Shown here in pieces: positions 8,492 through 16,649 of a stretch of DNA of 64,000 nucleotides. Numbering within the stretch: position 1 is the first letter of the stretch; each line of letters opens with the position of its first letter. The translations under genes were made by a program, and so were the position numbers. Source of the DNA: an uncultured Anaerolineales bacterium (GTDB lineage Bacteria > Chloroflexota > Anaerolineae > Anaerolineales > Villigracilaceae); NCBI GenBank assembly GCA_937928015.1, contig CALFXA010000215.1:1-64000 (forward strand). The letters run 5' to 3'. The notes under the pieces were generated by a model. That model saw only the letters and a program-made list of their open reading frames with translations. It had not been told where the DNA came from and searched no databases.

Positions 8492-10366
8492 CTAGGAGCG
8501 GTCATTATTAATTTGGCCGGTTTCTTTGGGCGTACTCACATGGATTGTGGCACGCGAAGCTCCAAGCGCCTGTCCCATTTCACGGATGGCAATTTGGAGG
8601 GTATCTCCCACCGTGGCGGCGCGTTGAATTTTTTGACTGATGGTGTTGACCAGCAATTCCAATTTGGCCTGCGATTTGGATTGTTCGAACGAGCGTACAT
8701 TTTGCAGAGACACCGCTACTTGTGCTGCCAGGGTGGTCTGGATATTGATATCCGAATCTGCAAAACGGCCAACCTGATCGGACTGCACGTCGAACACACC
8801 AATCACCTTGCCGCCAACGATCATGGGCACGGCCAGTTCGGAGCGCGTGTCTGGCAACAATGGATTAGGCAGGAAGTCTGGGGCGAGGGTCACATCATTG
8901 ACAATGACACCCTTTTGTTCACGGGCAGCGCGGGCCACCAGTGACTGTCGACTAAGCGGGATGGAGCGTTTTTCAGCGGACATAATGCGTCCCGGCTCAC
9001 CCGCGCCTGCGGTCAGTACTAGGTTTTCGCCTTTTTCGTCCAAAAGGTAGATGTGCGAATGGTACAAATTGAAACGTTCCTTGGTCAGGTCGACCACTTC
9101 CTGCAGAAGCCGATCCGTCTCAAGAATGGTGGCTGTGGCCGTCCCAACTTCCGCCACGGTAGCCAGTTCAGCGGCGCGGCGGTTCACATCCGCAAAAGCC
9201 TGACCCAATTGGGCGGTCATGGTGTTGAATGTTCGAGCCAGAACACCGACTTCATCCGTTGAATCGACCTGGGCCTGGATTTCGAAGTTTCCTGCTGAAA
9301 TTTCCTGCGCGGTATCAGTCAATGACAAGATTGGTTTGGTTAGCTGTCTCGACAGCACAAGCGCCAATGTGAAGGAAATGGCGAGGACGATTAGCACTGT
9401 AATGATTGAAAAGGTAAAGGCTCGGGTACTGTTTGCTTGCGCCGCATTAAGATCATCTGCAGCGAGTTGCTGACCTAATGAATTGATCTTGGCTGCTGAG
9501 GCATCCACGGCAAGAGCGGCGCTCGCCAACTCTGCATAGTGTTCATCGATCTCTCGATCAACAGCTACGATCTCATCAAAGGTTTTCAGATAAGCATCCA
9601 CCTGAGCAAGAGTCTCAGCTTTCACCGCAGAGTCAAGTTGATCAGTGCTCGCGATTTGTCTTTTCAATTGAGCAACCAACGAATGAACATTATCAACGTA
9701 TAGTGGGTCTTTGCGGTTGATATAGTCTTTTTCATTGCGGCGAATCTGAAGCAATGTGATTTCCAATTGTTCCAAGCCAGCCACGCCACTAAATTTTCCT
9801 TCAAGAGTGCGAGCGTGGGTGCGCAAATCGCCTTCCAGACCAGTTTCCTCGTTTGCCCCTCTTTTCTCTATTGATGCAACCATCGCAAAAAAACTTTTTT
9901 CATAAGTATCAGCGTCTTTTACCAAGGTCGCGATATCAGTCTCATATTGTTCCCGTGTGTAATTGCCGGTTGAGAGGGTCTCAGCTACATCGCCAAAGGG
10001 CGCAAGTTGCAGAATGCTTTCGCGCATGGCGAGGGTATTCTCTTTGTAAGGCATTACATAATTTGCATACGCCTGATCATAGCCTTCGATTTTCCAACGC
10101 AGCAAGAAATCCTTTCCATCACGGCGGGCACGCAAGAGGTTAATTTCCACCTGGTCCGATAATTTTCGAATTTCAAGACCTTGAGCTAAGGCGTGTTTAT
10201 ACGCTGCGGTTGTACTATTCAAACCCAGCAAGGTAACAACCGCGATGATCGCGGAAAAAACGAACAAGACGCCGAATGCAAGCAGCATTTTTTGCAAAAG
10301 CGGCAGGTTGCGCAAAGGAGCGACCCATTTTTCTGACATAGATTTGGAATTTGAGGCTATGTTCAT
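8492..10366 (-). CDS. Membrane HAMP-GAF receptor without transmitter domain
   Basis: 624 residues from the ATG at 10366, chosen because GGAG lies seven bases upstream. The other ATG at 10372 sits almost on top of the Shine-Dalgarno. Transmembrane helices at about 24-48 and 313-341 flank a long helical extracytoplasmic region (about 260 residues). HAMP (about 342-395), a linker coil and a GAF (about 405-550, NPLLPDTRSELAVP) follow, then a short helical C-terminus. There is no kinase, cyclase or methyl-accepting output. It is a clear paralogue of its two operon neighbours in the cytoplasmic half, while the extracytoplasmic halves differ, suggesting different inputs converging on one output. Confidence 0.88.
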   Translation of the reverse strand: MNIASNSKSMSEKWVAPLRNLPLLQKMLLAFGVLFVFSAIIAVVTLLGLNSTTAAYKHALAQGLEIRKLSDQVEINLLRARRDGKDFLLRWKIEGYDQAYANYVMPYKENTLAMRESILQLAPFGDVAETLSTGNYTREQYETDIATLVKDADTYEKSFFAMVASIEKRGANEETGLEGDLRTHARTLEGKFSGVAGLEQLEITLLQIRRNEKDYINRKDPLYVDNVHSLVAQLKRQIASTDQLDSAVKAETLAQVDAYLKTFDEIVAVDREIDEHYAELASAALAVDASAAKINSLGQQLAADDLNAAQANSTRAFTFSIITVLIVLAISFTLALVLSRQLTKPILSLTDTAQEISAGNFEIQAQVDSTDEVGVLARTFNTMTAQLGQAFADVNRRAAELATVAEVGTATATILETDRLLQEVVDLTKERFNLYHSHIYLLDEKGENLVLTAGAGEPGRIMSAEKRSIPLSRQSLVARAAREQKGVIVNDVTLAPDFLPNPLLPDTRSELAVPMIVGGKVIGVFDVQSDQVGRFADSDINIQTTLAAQVAVSLQNVRSFEQSKSQAKLELLVNTISQKIQRAATVGDTLQIAIREMGQALGASRATIHVSTPKETGQINNDRS

Positions 10367-10384
10367 TTGCATACTCCAAGGACA

Positions 10385-12280
10385 CTAATTGCCTTCAGGC
10401 TCATCAACCAGAGACCCCGGATCTAACGCCACCAGGGTAGGCTTCATTCCCAGTGCGTGGCCCATCTCACGCGCTGCAATCTGCATAGCCTCTTCAATAG
10501 TTGTCGTGTTCTGAATCTTTTGGGTGATCACATTCAGAGCTTCCTGTTGGATTGCGCGTTTACGATTGATCTCCTCAAGACGCTTGCGCTCGGTGATATC
10601 CTGGTTCGCGCCATACCAGCGTGTGATCTTTCCGTTTTCATCGCGTTCCACGTTGATATTCACAGAGATGTAGCCTACCTCACCATCCGAGAAAATGATG
10701 CGGTGCTCCAAGTGTGTGGTAAAGTTGCGATCTTTTGAATCCAGCACCTTTTGAATTTCGCTGCCTACCAGCGGCGCATCGTCAGGATGTACAAAATGTG
10801 TGGAATATCCGGCAGAGGAGATTTTGTACCCGCCGACTTTTTCAGCCGAGGTGCGGAAGATGGCATAGAACTCATCGGTGAAGTTGAAGAGATCATTTTT
10901 AAAGTCGTATTCCCAGTTTCCCAAACGGGCAATCTGGAGGGCCTCGGATAATTGCGCTGCTGTTCGCTGGCTTATTTCATATTGACGGGTATTCTGAAGA
11001 GTCGACGCCACCTGCGAGGCAAGCGTGGCCTGGACGGCGATGTCCGCGTCTGTAAAGCGGCCCACCACTTCTGACTGCACATCAAAGACGCCAACCACCC
11101 GCTCACCGGCTATCATCGGCACAGCCATTTCCGAACGCGTGTTGGGCAGCAATGGGTTGGGGAGGAAGTCAGGCGTTGCGGTCACATCATTGATAGTAAC
11201 GCCCTTCTTTCCACGCGCAGCACGTGCAACCAACGACTGTTCCCGGTCCAAGGAGATGGAGTGTTTCTTGGCAACCATTTGTCTTCCAACATCGCCTGCG
11301 CCAGAAGCCAGCACAAGCGTATCGCCAACCTCATTCAAAACATAAATGTGAGCATGATAGAAATCAAACCGTTCCTTCGCCAAGTCCACCACCCTTTGAA
11401 GAAGTTCATCAGTTTCAAGAACAGTGGATATAGATGTACTGATTTCAGCCACAGAGGCGAGTGCCTTTGTGCGTTCTGCAACACGTTGTTCCAAACCGGC
11501 CAGCGTTTGAGAGAGTTCCGAGGTGATCTGATTGATAGTTTGCGCCAGCAGACTTAACTCGTCCGTCCCTTCAGAGGGAATACTTGTAGCGCGTCTTTCC
11601 CGCTGGAAAGTCTCTGCTCCCTCACGCAGTTCGGACACAGGGCGCGTGATGCTTTGCTGGACAAGTACAGCAACAGCAATGGCAAGCAGAAGCGCAATAA
11701 GGTAGCTCGTCACTAATAGAATAAGGCGTTGCTGCGCCACTGCCAATGTGGTTCTGTTTGTTTCATTAACCAGGGTCACATTTGTGTTGACTACAGCTCT
11801 GATCTGTTGTTCAAGGTCGAACTCCAGTTGGTAGGAATTGGAGAGGAGTGTCGTAACGTCCTGTTGTCTATTTTCGATTCGCGCTGTTTGCACGTTGGTG
11901 ATGAGTGTGTTGTAACTCACCAAACCAGCCAATATATTTGCCATGGCAGATTTCTGCTCTGGCTCAGCAACCAAGGAACGTGCTTCCTCAATCGAATTCA
12001 TGGCCTTACTGATATCATTCAAGGCGTCGCTCACGCTTGGAGTCAAATCGTCAGCATAACGCATGAGATTCACGCGCGAAGACAGGATGTCAGCGAGCGC
12101 GGAGAGGAGGAGCTGATTCGACCTCGCATTGATGTTTGTAAGTTGCTCAACACGACCTGTCAGGGAGAGATGGTCTGTTATAGTCAGTGGAACGAAAAGT
12201 GTAAGAAAGATCAACAGGATCAGGAAACTTCCCACAATTCGCCTACGAACCGTCATACGGCGCAGAAAATTGTTAATCAT
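10385..12280 (-). CDS. Membrane HAMP-GAF-PAS receptor without transmitter domain
   Basis: 631 residues from the ATG at 12280, which follows GGAGGTTCT. A longer frame opens at 12328 but would overlap the upstream lipoprotein gene and lacks a ribosome site. Transmembrane helices lie at about 13-33 and 187-213, with a helical sensor domain between. Then come HAMP (about 214-265), a GAF (about 285-430, NPLLPNTRSEMAVP), a PAS domain with PAC tail (about 440-565, ending WYGANQDITERK) and a C-terminal coil. No catalytic output is visible. The PAS/PAC end normally leads into HisKA, so the protein looks like a histidine kinase that stops before its transmitter. Confidence 0.88.
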   Translation of the reverse strand: MINNFLRRMTVRRRIVGSFLILLIFLTLFVPLTITDHLSLTGRVEQLTNINARSNQLLLSALADILSSRVNLMRYADDLTPSVSDALNDISKAMNSIEEARSLVAEPEQKSAMANILAGLVSYNTLITNVQTARIENRQQDVTTLLSNSYQLEFDLEQQIRAVVNTNVTLVNETNRTTLAVAQQRLILLVTSYLIALLLAIAVAVLVQQSITRPVSELREGAETFQRERRATSIPSEGTDELSLLAQTINQITSELSQTLAGLEQRVAERTKALASVAEISTSISTVLETDELLQRVVDLAKERFDFYHAHIYVLNEVGDTLVLASGAGDVGRQMVAKKHSISLDREQSLVARAARGKKGVTINDVTATPDFLPNPLLPNTRSEMAVPMIAGERVVGVFDVQSEVVGRFTDADIAVQATLASQVASTLQNTRQYEISQRTAAQLSEALQIARLGNWEYDFKNDLFNFTDEFYAIFRTSAEKVGGYKISSAGYSTHFVHPDDAPLVGSEIQKVLDSKDRNFTTHLEHRIIFSDGEVGYISVNINVERDENGKITRWYGANQDITERKRLEEINRKRAIQQEALNVITQKIQNTTTIEEAMQIAAREMGHALGMKPTLVALDPGSLVDEPEGN

Positions 12281-12306
12281 AGAACCTCCAGAGCTTTTCT
12301 CTCTGC

Positions 12307-13308
12307 TTATTTTTGTACTTCGTTCCAAAACTCGTTGGTCATAACATCGGATGGCTGAACTGCTTCCTTAAGGATGCCAACTTTCAGAAGAGTGTCAACC
12401 GTCCGCTGAAGGACAGTCTCATCCGAATGTCCGACTTGACGCCCCTGAACCTGCACCAATTTTGCAATCTCAGCCATCATGGACATTTGATGTTTTTGAG
12501 TCTGAACACCAGTTTGATCGTATTTCAGTACAATTTCCACCGCTTCTTCAGGGTGCTCAATGGCATACTGCCAGCCTTTCAAACTGGCGCGCACCATTCC
12601 AATACAAAGATCAGGGTTTTGTTCGGCAGTTGTTTTTGTGGTAAAGAGCGTATCCCCGGGAAAATCCAAGTCATAGTCAGCATAGTTAATGACGTTCAAG
12701 TCTTCTTTGCTGACGCCGCTTTCCAAAACAGAATAGTATTCGTTGTAAACCATGGCCGAGGCCACATCCAATTCCCCATCGATGAAGGGTTTCATGCTGT
12801 ACCCCTGAGAGACCAATGAAAACTGGTCGGGAGCGACGCCCTGTTTTACCATCAGTGCGTCGAACTGCGCTTCCCAGTTCCCCAGCCAGACCCCCACTTT
12901 TTTACCCGTGAAATCCTTTGGCGTCTGGATGCCAGATGATTTTTTGGCAAGGAGCAAAAGGCCGTTTTGTTGTTGAATTTGCGCGATGCCGATCACGGAC
13001 TTTTTATTTTGCACCGCCACCGTCAAGTCTGCCAAAAGGGCGGTGCCGAAATCGCGCGTCCCGCTAACTACTAGGTTAATCGGGTCTTGATCGGGTCCAC
13101 CGGGGATGATGGTGAGGTCAATACCTTCTTCCTCGTACCACCCTTTATCAAGGGCAACATAATACCCCGCGAACTGAGCCTGGGTCACCCATTGCAACTG
13201 GAGGGTGACAGGAGTGAGGGCTGGAGCCTCTATCGTTTTCGGGGTCCCGCAGCCCGTGAGAACAAGAGCTATAACGAGCATAATCGATACAAATGGAAAG
13301 GATTTCAT
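12307..13308 (-). CDS. NMT1/THI5-type ABC solute-binding lipoprotein
   Basis: 333 residues with a lipoprotein signal peptide: hydrophobic stretch, then LTGC with C20 as the lipidated cysteine. The mature part has the NMT1/THI5 (PBP2) pattern: LQLQWVTQAQFAGYYVALDKGWYEEEGI, the phrase GGPDQDP, GTRDFG, and later GKKVGVW. Family members bind pyrimidine precursors (HMP, formylaminopyrimidine), riboflavin, taurine or nitrate-like ligands; the ligand here is unknown. The ATG at 13308 has GGAGATAA upstream. No permease or ATPase gene is nearby. It is the first gene of a packed run of kinase-less receptors, so a sensing role as a ligand-binding partner of those receptors is plausible, though uptake with distant partners cannot be excluded. 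Confidence 0.9.
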   Translation of the reverse strand: MKSFPFVSIMLVIALVLTGCGTPKTIEAPALTPVTLQLQWVTQAQFAGYYVALDKGWYEEEGIDLTIIPGGPDQDPINLVVSGTRDFGTALLADLTVAVQNKKSVIGIAQIQQQNGLLLLAKKSSGIQTPKDFTGKKVGVWLGNWEAQFDALMVKQGVAPDQFSLVSQGYSMKPFIDGELDVASAMVYNEYYSVLESGVSKEDLNVINYADYDLDFPGDTLFTTKTTAEQNPDLCIGMVRASLKGWQYAIEHPEEAVEIVLKYDQTGVQTQKHQMSMMAEIAKLVQVQGRQVGHSDETVLQRTVDTLLKVGILKEAVQPSDVMTNEFWNEVQK

Positions 13309-13373
13309 TATTTATCTCCTGGAAATTATTTCTATGCTTAAGAAACCTTATTGACCTTACATATGGTTGTTGG

Positions 13374-15713
13374 TTAGATCGTGTTCCGGAATAGTCTTTC
13401 GACCGGCAGGATCACAATGAAGCGCGAACCCTTCTTGGGCTCGCTCCGTACACTCACGGACCCGCCGTGCCGTTCTGCAATGGATTTGACAATGGACAGC
13501 CCCAGTCCATTCCCCTCGACCTCAGAGTCGGTGTGTGCCCGATAAAAACGGTCGAAAATAAAGGGCAGGTCGTCGGCTGGGATTCCGAAACCATTGTCTT
13601 GCACGCTCATAATCAGAGACCCATCCGCCACCCGCGCATCCACTTGGATGGCTCCGCCATCCTGGGTGTACTTGATGGCATTACTCACCAGATTGCGGAA
13701 CACCTGTCGGAGTTGCAAGGGATCGCCTTCCACATATACAAATTGTTGAAGGCGGGTAAAGTCGAGCGTCTGCTTACGGATGGAAGCCTGGCCTTTGAAT
13801 TCGTCCACGATCTCCACCAATAGAGAACTCATCTCGACACTTTCATTCTTTTGCTCCGCATTCAGGTCAACTCGTGCCAGTTGCAGCATGTCCTGTACCA
13901 ATTCGCTCATGGATTTGGCCGCATTCTGAATGCGGTGCACAAAGCCAGACTGCAGGTCGGTCAGCGGGCCGGCTTTAATCAGCAGGTCGCTATACCCCGC
14001 AATCGACATGATGGGATTCTTTAGATCATGCGAGGCAACGGCGATGAACTCGTTCTTGACCTGCTCGACCTGCTTGAAATAGGTCACGTCGTGCAAGACT
14101 GCCACCAAACTGCCGCCCTCGATGGGAGTAATGAGCGCGTCAAAGGTGCGTCCATCAGGCCACTGGAGTTCGCCCGTCTTCAACCCACCGGATAGTCGGG
14201 CCTGTTCCAGCAGGTCGATCAACGCGTCATATTGACCCCGCACAAGCGGTTGATTTAAATTGGAATTGAAATCGGTAAATAATTTTTCCCCGGCCGGGTT
14301 GACCAGTCGCAAACGGCTTTCCGCATCGAAGAGGAAGATGGCCTCGGCAGCACTCTCCAACACCACCGAGAGGCGCCTCTGTTGGTGGGACAGGTCCTCG
14401 TACAGCAAGGCGTTCTCCATCGCGATGGCCGCCTGACTGGTGATGGCTTGCAGCAGCAGGAGGTGGTCCGTTTGAAAGTAACCCGCCCGCTCATGCGCGA
14501 GAACCAGCAGACCCAGCAGGTGGTCCCTCCCGAACATCGGGACGATGATCGCCGAACGGGTGGGATCCTCGACGTGCGATTGCCAGCGCGGTTCAGCGGT
14601 TACGTCATTCACGATCAAACCGGCATGAGATTCGTTGAGTTCGTCCAGGAAGCCGTCCATGTGCGGGCATTCCACTACCGGTCCGTGATGCGAATCTGCA
14701 CGATGGGACTTTTGCAAGACATGCCGCGGGTCCACCAGGATGACATGCCCCGCCAGAGCACCCAGCGTTTCGACCGTGTGACGTAACACCACGTTGGACA
14801 GTTCGTCCAGATCGAGGCGCGCGCTCAACTCCTTGCCGATCTCGGGCAAAATGCTCAACTGCCGATTGTGGCGGCGGATGGCATCCTCGAAGGATTTGGC
14901 GCGCAATTTGGCGCGGATACGCGCAAGCAGTTCGCGGCGGTCAAAGGGCTTAGTGACGTAGTCATCCGCGCCCAGGTTCAGGCCGACCTGCACATCGTTG
15001 GGATGCAAACGGGCGGCGGTGAGGATGATGACCGGAATATGCTCCAGTACCGGGTCGGAGCGCATTTCCGCCAGCACGGCAAACCCGTCTTTGTCGGGCA
15101 TATTCACATCGAGCAGTACCAGGTCGGGCAGCTCGGTACGGACCTTGAGCAGTGTTTCGATACCGGTGGCAGAAGTCGTAAACGAATATCCCTCATTATG
15201 CATGTAGCGCGAAAGCAGGGTGACATTGTCAGGCACGTCATCTGCAATCAGAATCTTGAACGGTTGCCTGGACACCTCAGGCTCGACCGTAACCGGGGCG
15301 GGCCCCATGGAGCCAATGATATTGCTCACGATCTGGCAGATATGTTCAGGGTGGACCGGCTTGAGGATGGTCTCGTCCACTTTAAGACGGCGGGCCGTCT
15401 CCCTTAAGCCCGGCACATCGTAGGCGGTCACCAGGATGATGTGCGCGGGACGCCCCCCGGGATTGGACTGCATCTTGTCGATCAACTCCAATCCGTTCAT
15501 GCCGGGCATCATCATGTCAGTAATGAGCACGTCCACCGAGTCGGAAGACGCCTGTTCGAGCGCATCCTTGCCGCTGGTGGCGTGGGTGACGTTGACCTGA
15601 GAGCCAAGCTGCGCAATGGCGCGTGCGAGAGTTTTTGCAGTGCTGGGGTGGTCATCCACCACCAGGACACGGACGGTTGAATGGGAATGAGGATAGGTGT
15701 CCATCGGTCCCAT
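13374..15713 (-). CDS. Hybrid histidine kinase REC-REC-GAF-PAS-HisKA-HATPase
   Basis: 779 residues, no membrane segments. REC1 (about 13-135) has D20/D21, phospho-acceptor D66 and K118. REC2 (about 152-270) has D158/D159, D202 and K255. A GAF domain (about 300-440) and a PAS domain (about 445-545) follow, then HisKA with H562 in SHDLKNP and HATPase_c with NLVSNAIKYT, DNGFGIP and GNGLGLS. N-terminal receivers in front of a kinase are typical of phosphorelay hubs that take phosphate from another kinase. Start at M1 or M4 is uncertain because neither has a strong Shine-Dalgarno. It lies behind a terminator hairpin downstream of the response regulator at 15849 and 65 bases before the lipoprotein gene. 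Confidence 0.92.
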   Translation of the reverse strand: MGPMDTYPHSHSTVRVLVVDDHPSTAKTLARAIAQLGSQVNVTHATSGKDALEQASSDSVDVLITDMMMPGMNGLELIDKMQSNPGGRPAHIILVTAYDVPGLRETARRLKVDETILKPVHPEHICQIVSNIIGSMGPAPVTVEPEVSRQPFKILIADDVPDNVTLLSRYMHNEGYSFTTSATGIETLLKVRTELPDLVLLDVNMPDKDGFAVLAEMRSDPVLEHIPVIILTAARLHPNDVQVGLNLGADDYVTKPFDRRELLARIRAKLRAKSFEDAIRRHNRQLSILPEIGKELSARLDLDELSNVVLRHTVETLGALAGHVILVDPRHVLQKSHRADSHHGPVVECPHMDGFLDELNESHAGLIVNDVTAEPRWQSHVEDPTRSAIIVPMFGRDHLLGLLVLAHERAGYFQTDHLLLLQAITSQAAIAMENALLYEDLSHQQRRLSVVLESAAEAIFLFDAESRLRLVNPAGEKLFTDFNSNLNQPLVRGQYDALIDLLEQARLSGGLKTGELQWPDGRTFDALITPIEGGSLVAVLHDVTYFKQVEQVKNEFIAVASHDLKNPIMSIAGYSDLLIKAGPLTDLQSGFVHRIQNAAKSMSELVQDMLQLARVDLNAEQKNESVEMSSLLVEIVDEFKGQASIRKQTLDFTRLQQFVYVEGDPLQLRQVFRNLVSNAIKYTQDGGAIQVDARVADGSLIMSVQDNGFGIPADDLPFIFDRFYRAHTDSEVEGNGLGLSIVKSIAERHGGSVSVRSEPKKGSRFIVILPVERLFRNTI

Positions 15714-15781
15714 TTTCCACGATTCGCCGTCCAGGGCGGTTGGGATGAGTCAACAAAAGGTTGGGAAAAGTTGGCAAAACA

Positions 15782-15816
15782 GAACCCGCCCCCGGTTCAG
15801 GACCGGAGGCGGGTTC
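15782..15816 (-). terminator. Hairpin after the response regulator gene
   Basis: Outer 9-bp stem GAACCCGCC/GGCGGGTTC with an inner CCGGT/ACCGG stem. On the minus strand it is followed by TGTTTTG. It lies between the stop of the regulator at 15849 and the start of the hybrid kinase at 15713, so the kinase-regulator pair may be partly insulated from the downstream genes. Confidence 0.7.
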
Positions 15817-15848
15817 CACACAAAAAGCGGAATCCTGGCTGTGGGGAC

Positions 15849-16649
15849 TCAATCCGCCACGAGACGATAACCCGTCCCGCGCACAGTAATCACACGCGAC
15901 GGGCGGTGGGAATCCTCCTCCACCGCCTGGCGCACCTGGTGAATATGGTATTTGGCAAGTTCCTGGGCTTCGCGCAGGTCCGCCTGGTAGCCCTGGGCCT
16001 CGGCCACCAGGGTTTGAAACCCGACCACCTCGGGAGCATGGCGCGCCAGCACGAGCAAATACTCGAAGGAGGTTGGTGCCAGGTTGATGGTGCGCTCGCC
16101 CACCAAAGCCCGCCGCGTGTGCAGGTCCAGGCTGAGTTGGCCGCGGCGGACGAAGCGCTCGGAGGCGGGCATGGCCTGTGGCGGCACGACCTCGATTTCG
16201 CCGCCATTTTCCAGGCTTTTCAACTCGGTGCGTAACGACTCGATCTGATCGGTGATCTCGCGCTTGCGCCGTTCGCGCTGCTGGCTGGCGAGGACGATCT
16301 TGGTGCGTTCGATGATAGCTTCCGGCTTGAGCGGCTTGAGCAGGTAATCGGTGGCACCGCGCCGCAGAGCCTCCACCGCCGAGCTGACATCGGGCTGGGC
16401 GGTGAAGAGCAGCACCGGCAGGGTGGGATAACGGGTGTGAATCAGGTTGAGCACATCCAGCCCGTTCAGGCCGGGCATGCGCAGGTCCATGTAGATAAGG
16501 TCGAAACTTGCCCCTTCGAGAAACGCCAATCCCTGCTCGCCGTTCTCCGCCGTGGTGACCTCGAATCCCGCCTGTTGCAGGATGCGCGCCAGGGTCGTAC
16601 GCACCACGGACTCGTCATCAATAACCAGAATATGACCACTGATCTTCAT
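15849..16649 (-). CDS. OmpR-family response regulator (REC + winged helix)
   Basis: 266 residues. REC domain 5-125 with D11/D12, phospho-acceptor D55 (LIYMDLRMPG), T83 and K105. A charged coil follows (about 125-150), then a C-terminal Trans_reg_C winged helix (about 165-265) with the characteristic end VITVRGTGYRLV. It should bind DNA as a dimer when phosphorylated. The helical linker is longer than usual. Its ATG overlaps the stop of the upstream histidine kinase by four bases (ATGA), so the two are translationally coupled and almost certainly a cognate pair. Confidence 0.95.
   Translation of the reverse strand: MKISGHILVIDDESVVRTTLARILQQAGFEVTTAENGEQGLAFLEGASFDLIYMDLRMPGLNGLDVLNLIHTRYPTLPVLLFTAQPDVSSAVEALRRGATDYLLKPLKPEAIIERTKIVLASQQRERRKREITDQIESLRTELKSLENGGEIEVVPPQAMPASERFVRRGQLSLDLHTRRALVGERTINLAPTSFEYLLVLARHAPEVVGFQTLVAEAQGYQADLREAQELAKYHIHQVRQAVEEDSHRPSRVITVRGTGYRLVAD

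Noticed and set aside
12281..12328. Longer start for the receptor at 10385 (16 more residues)
   Set aside because: Overlaps the lipoprotein gene and lacks a ribosome site, while the ATG at 12280 has GGAGG.
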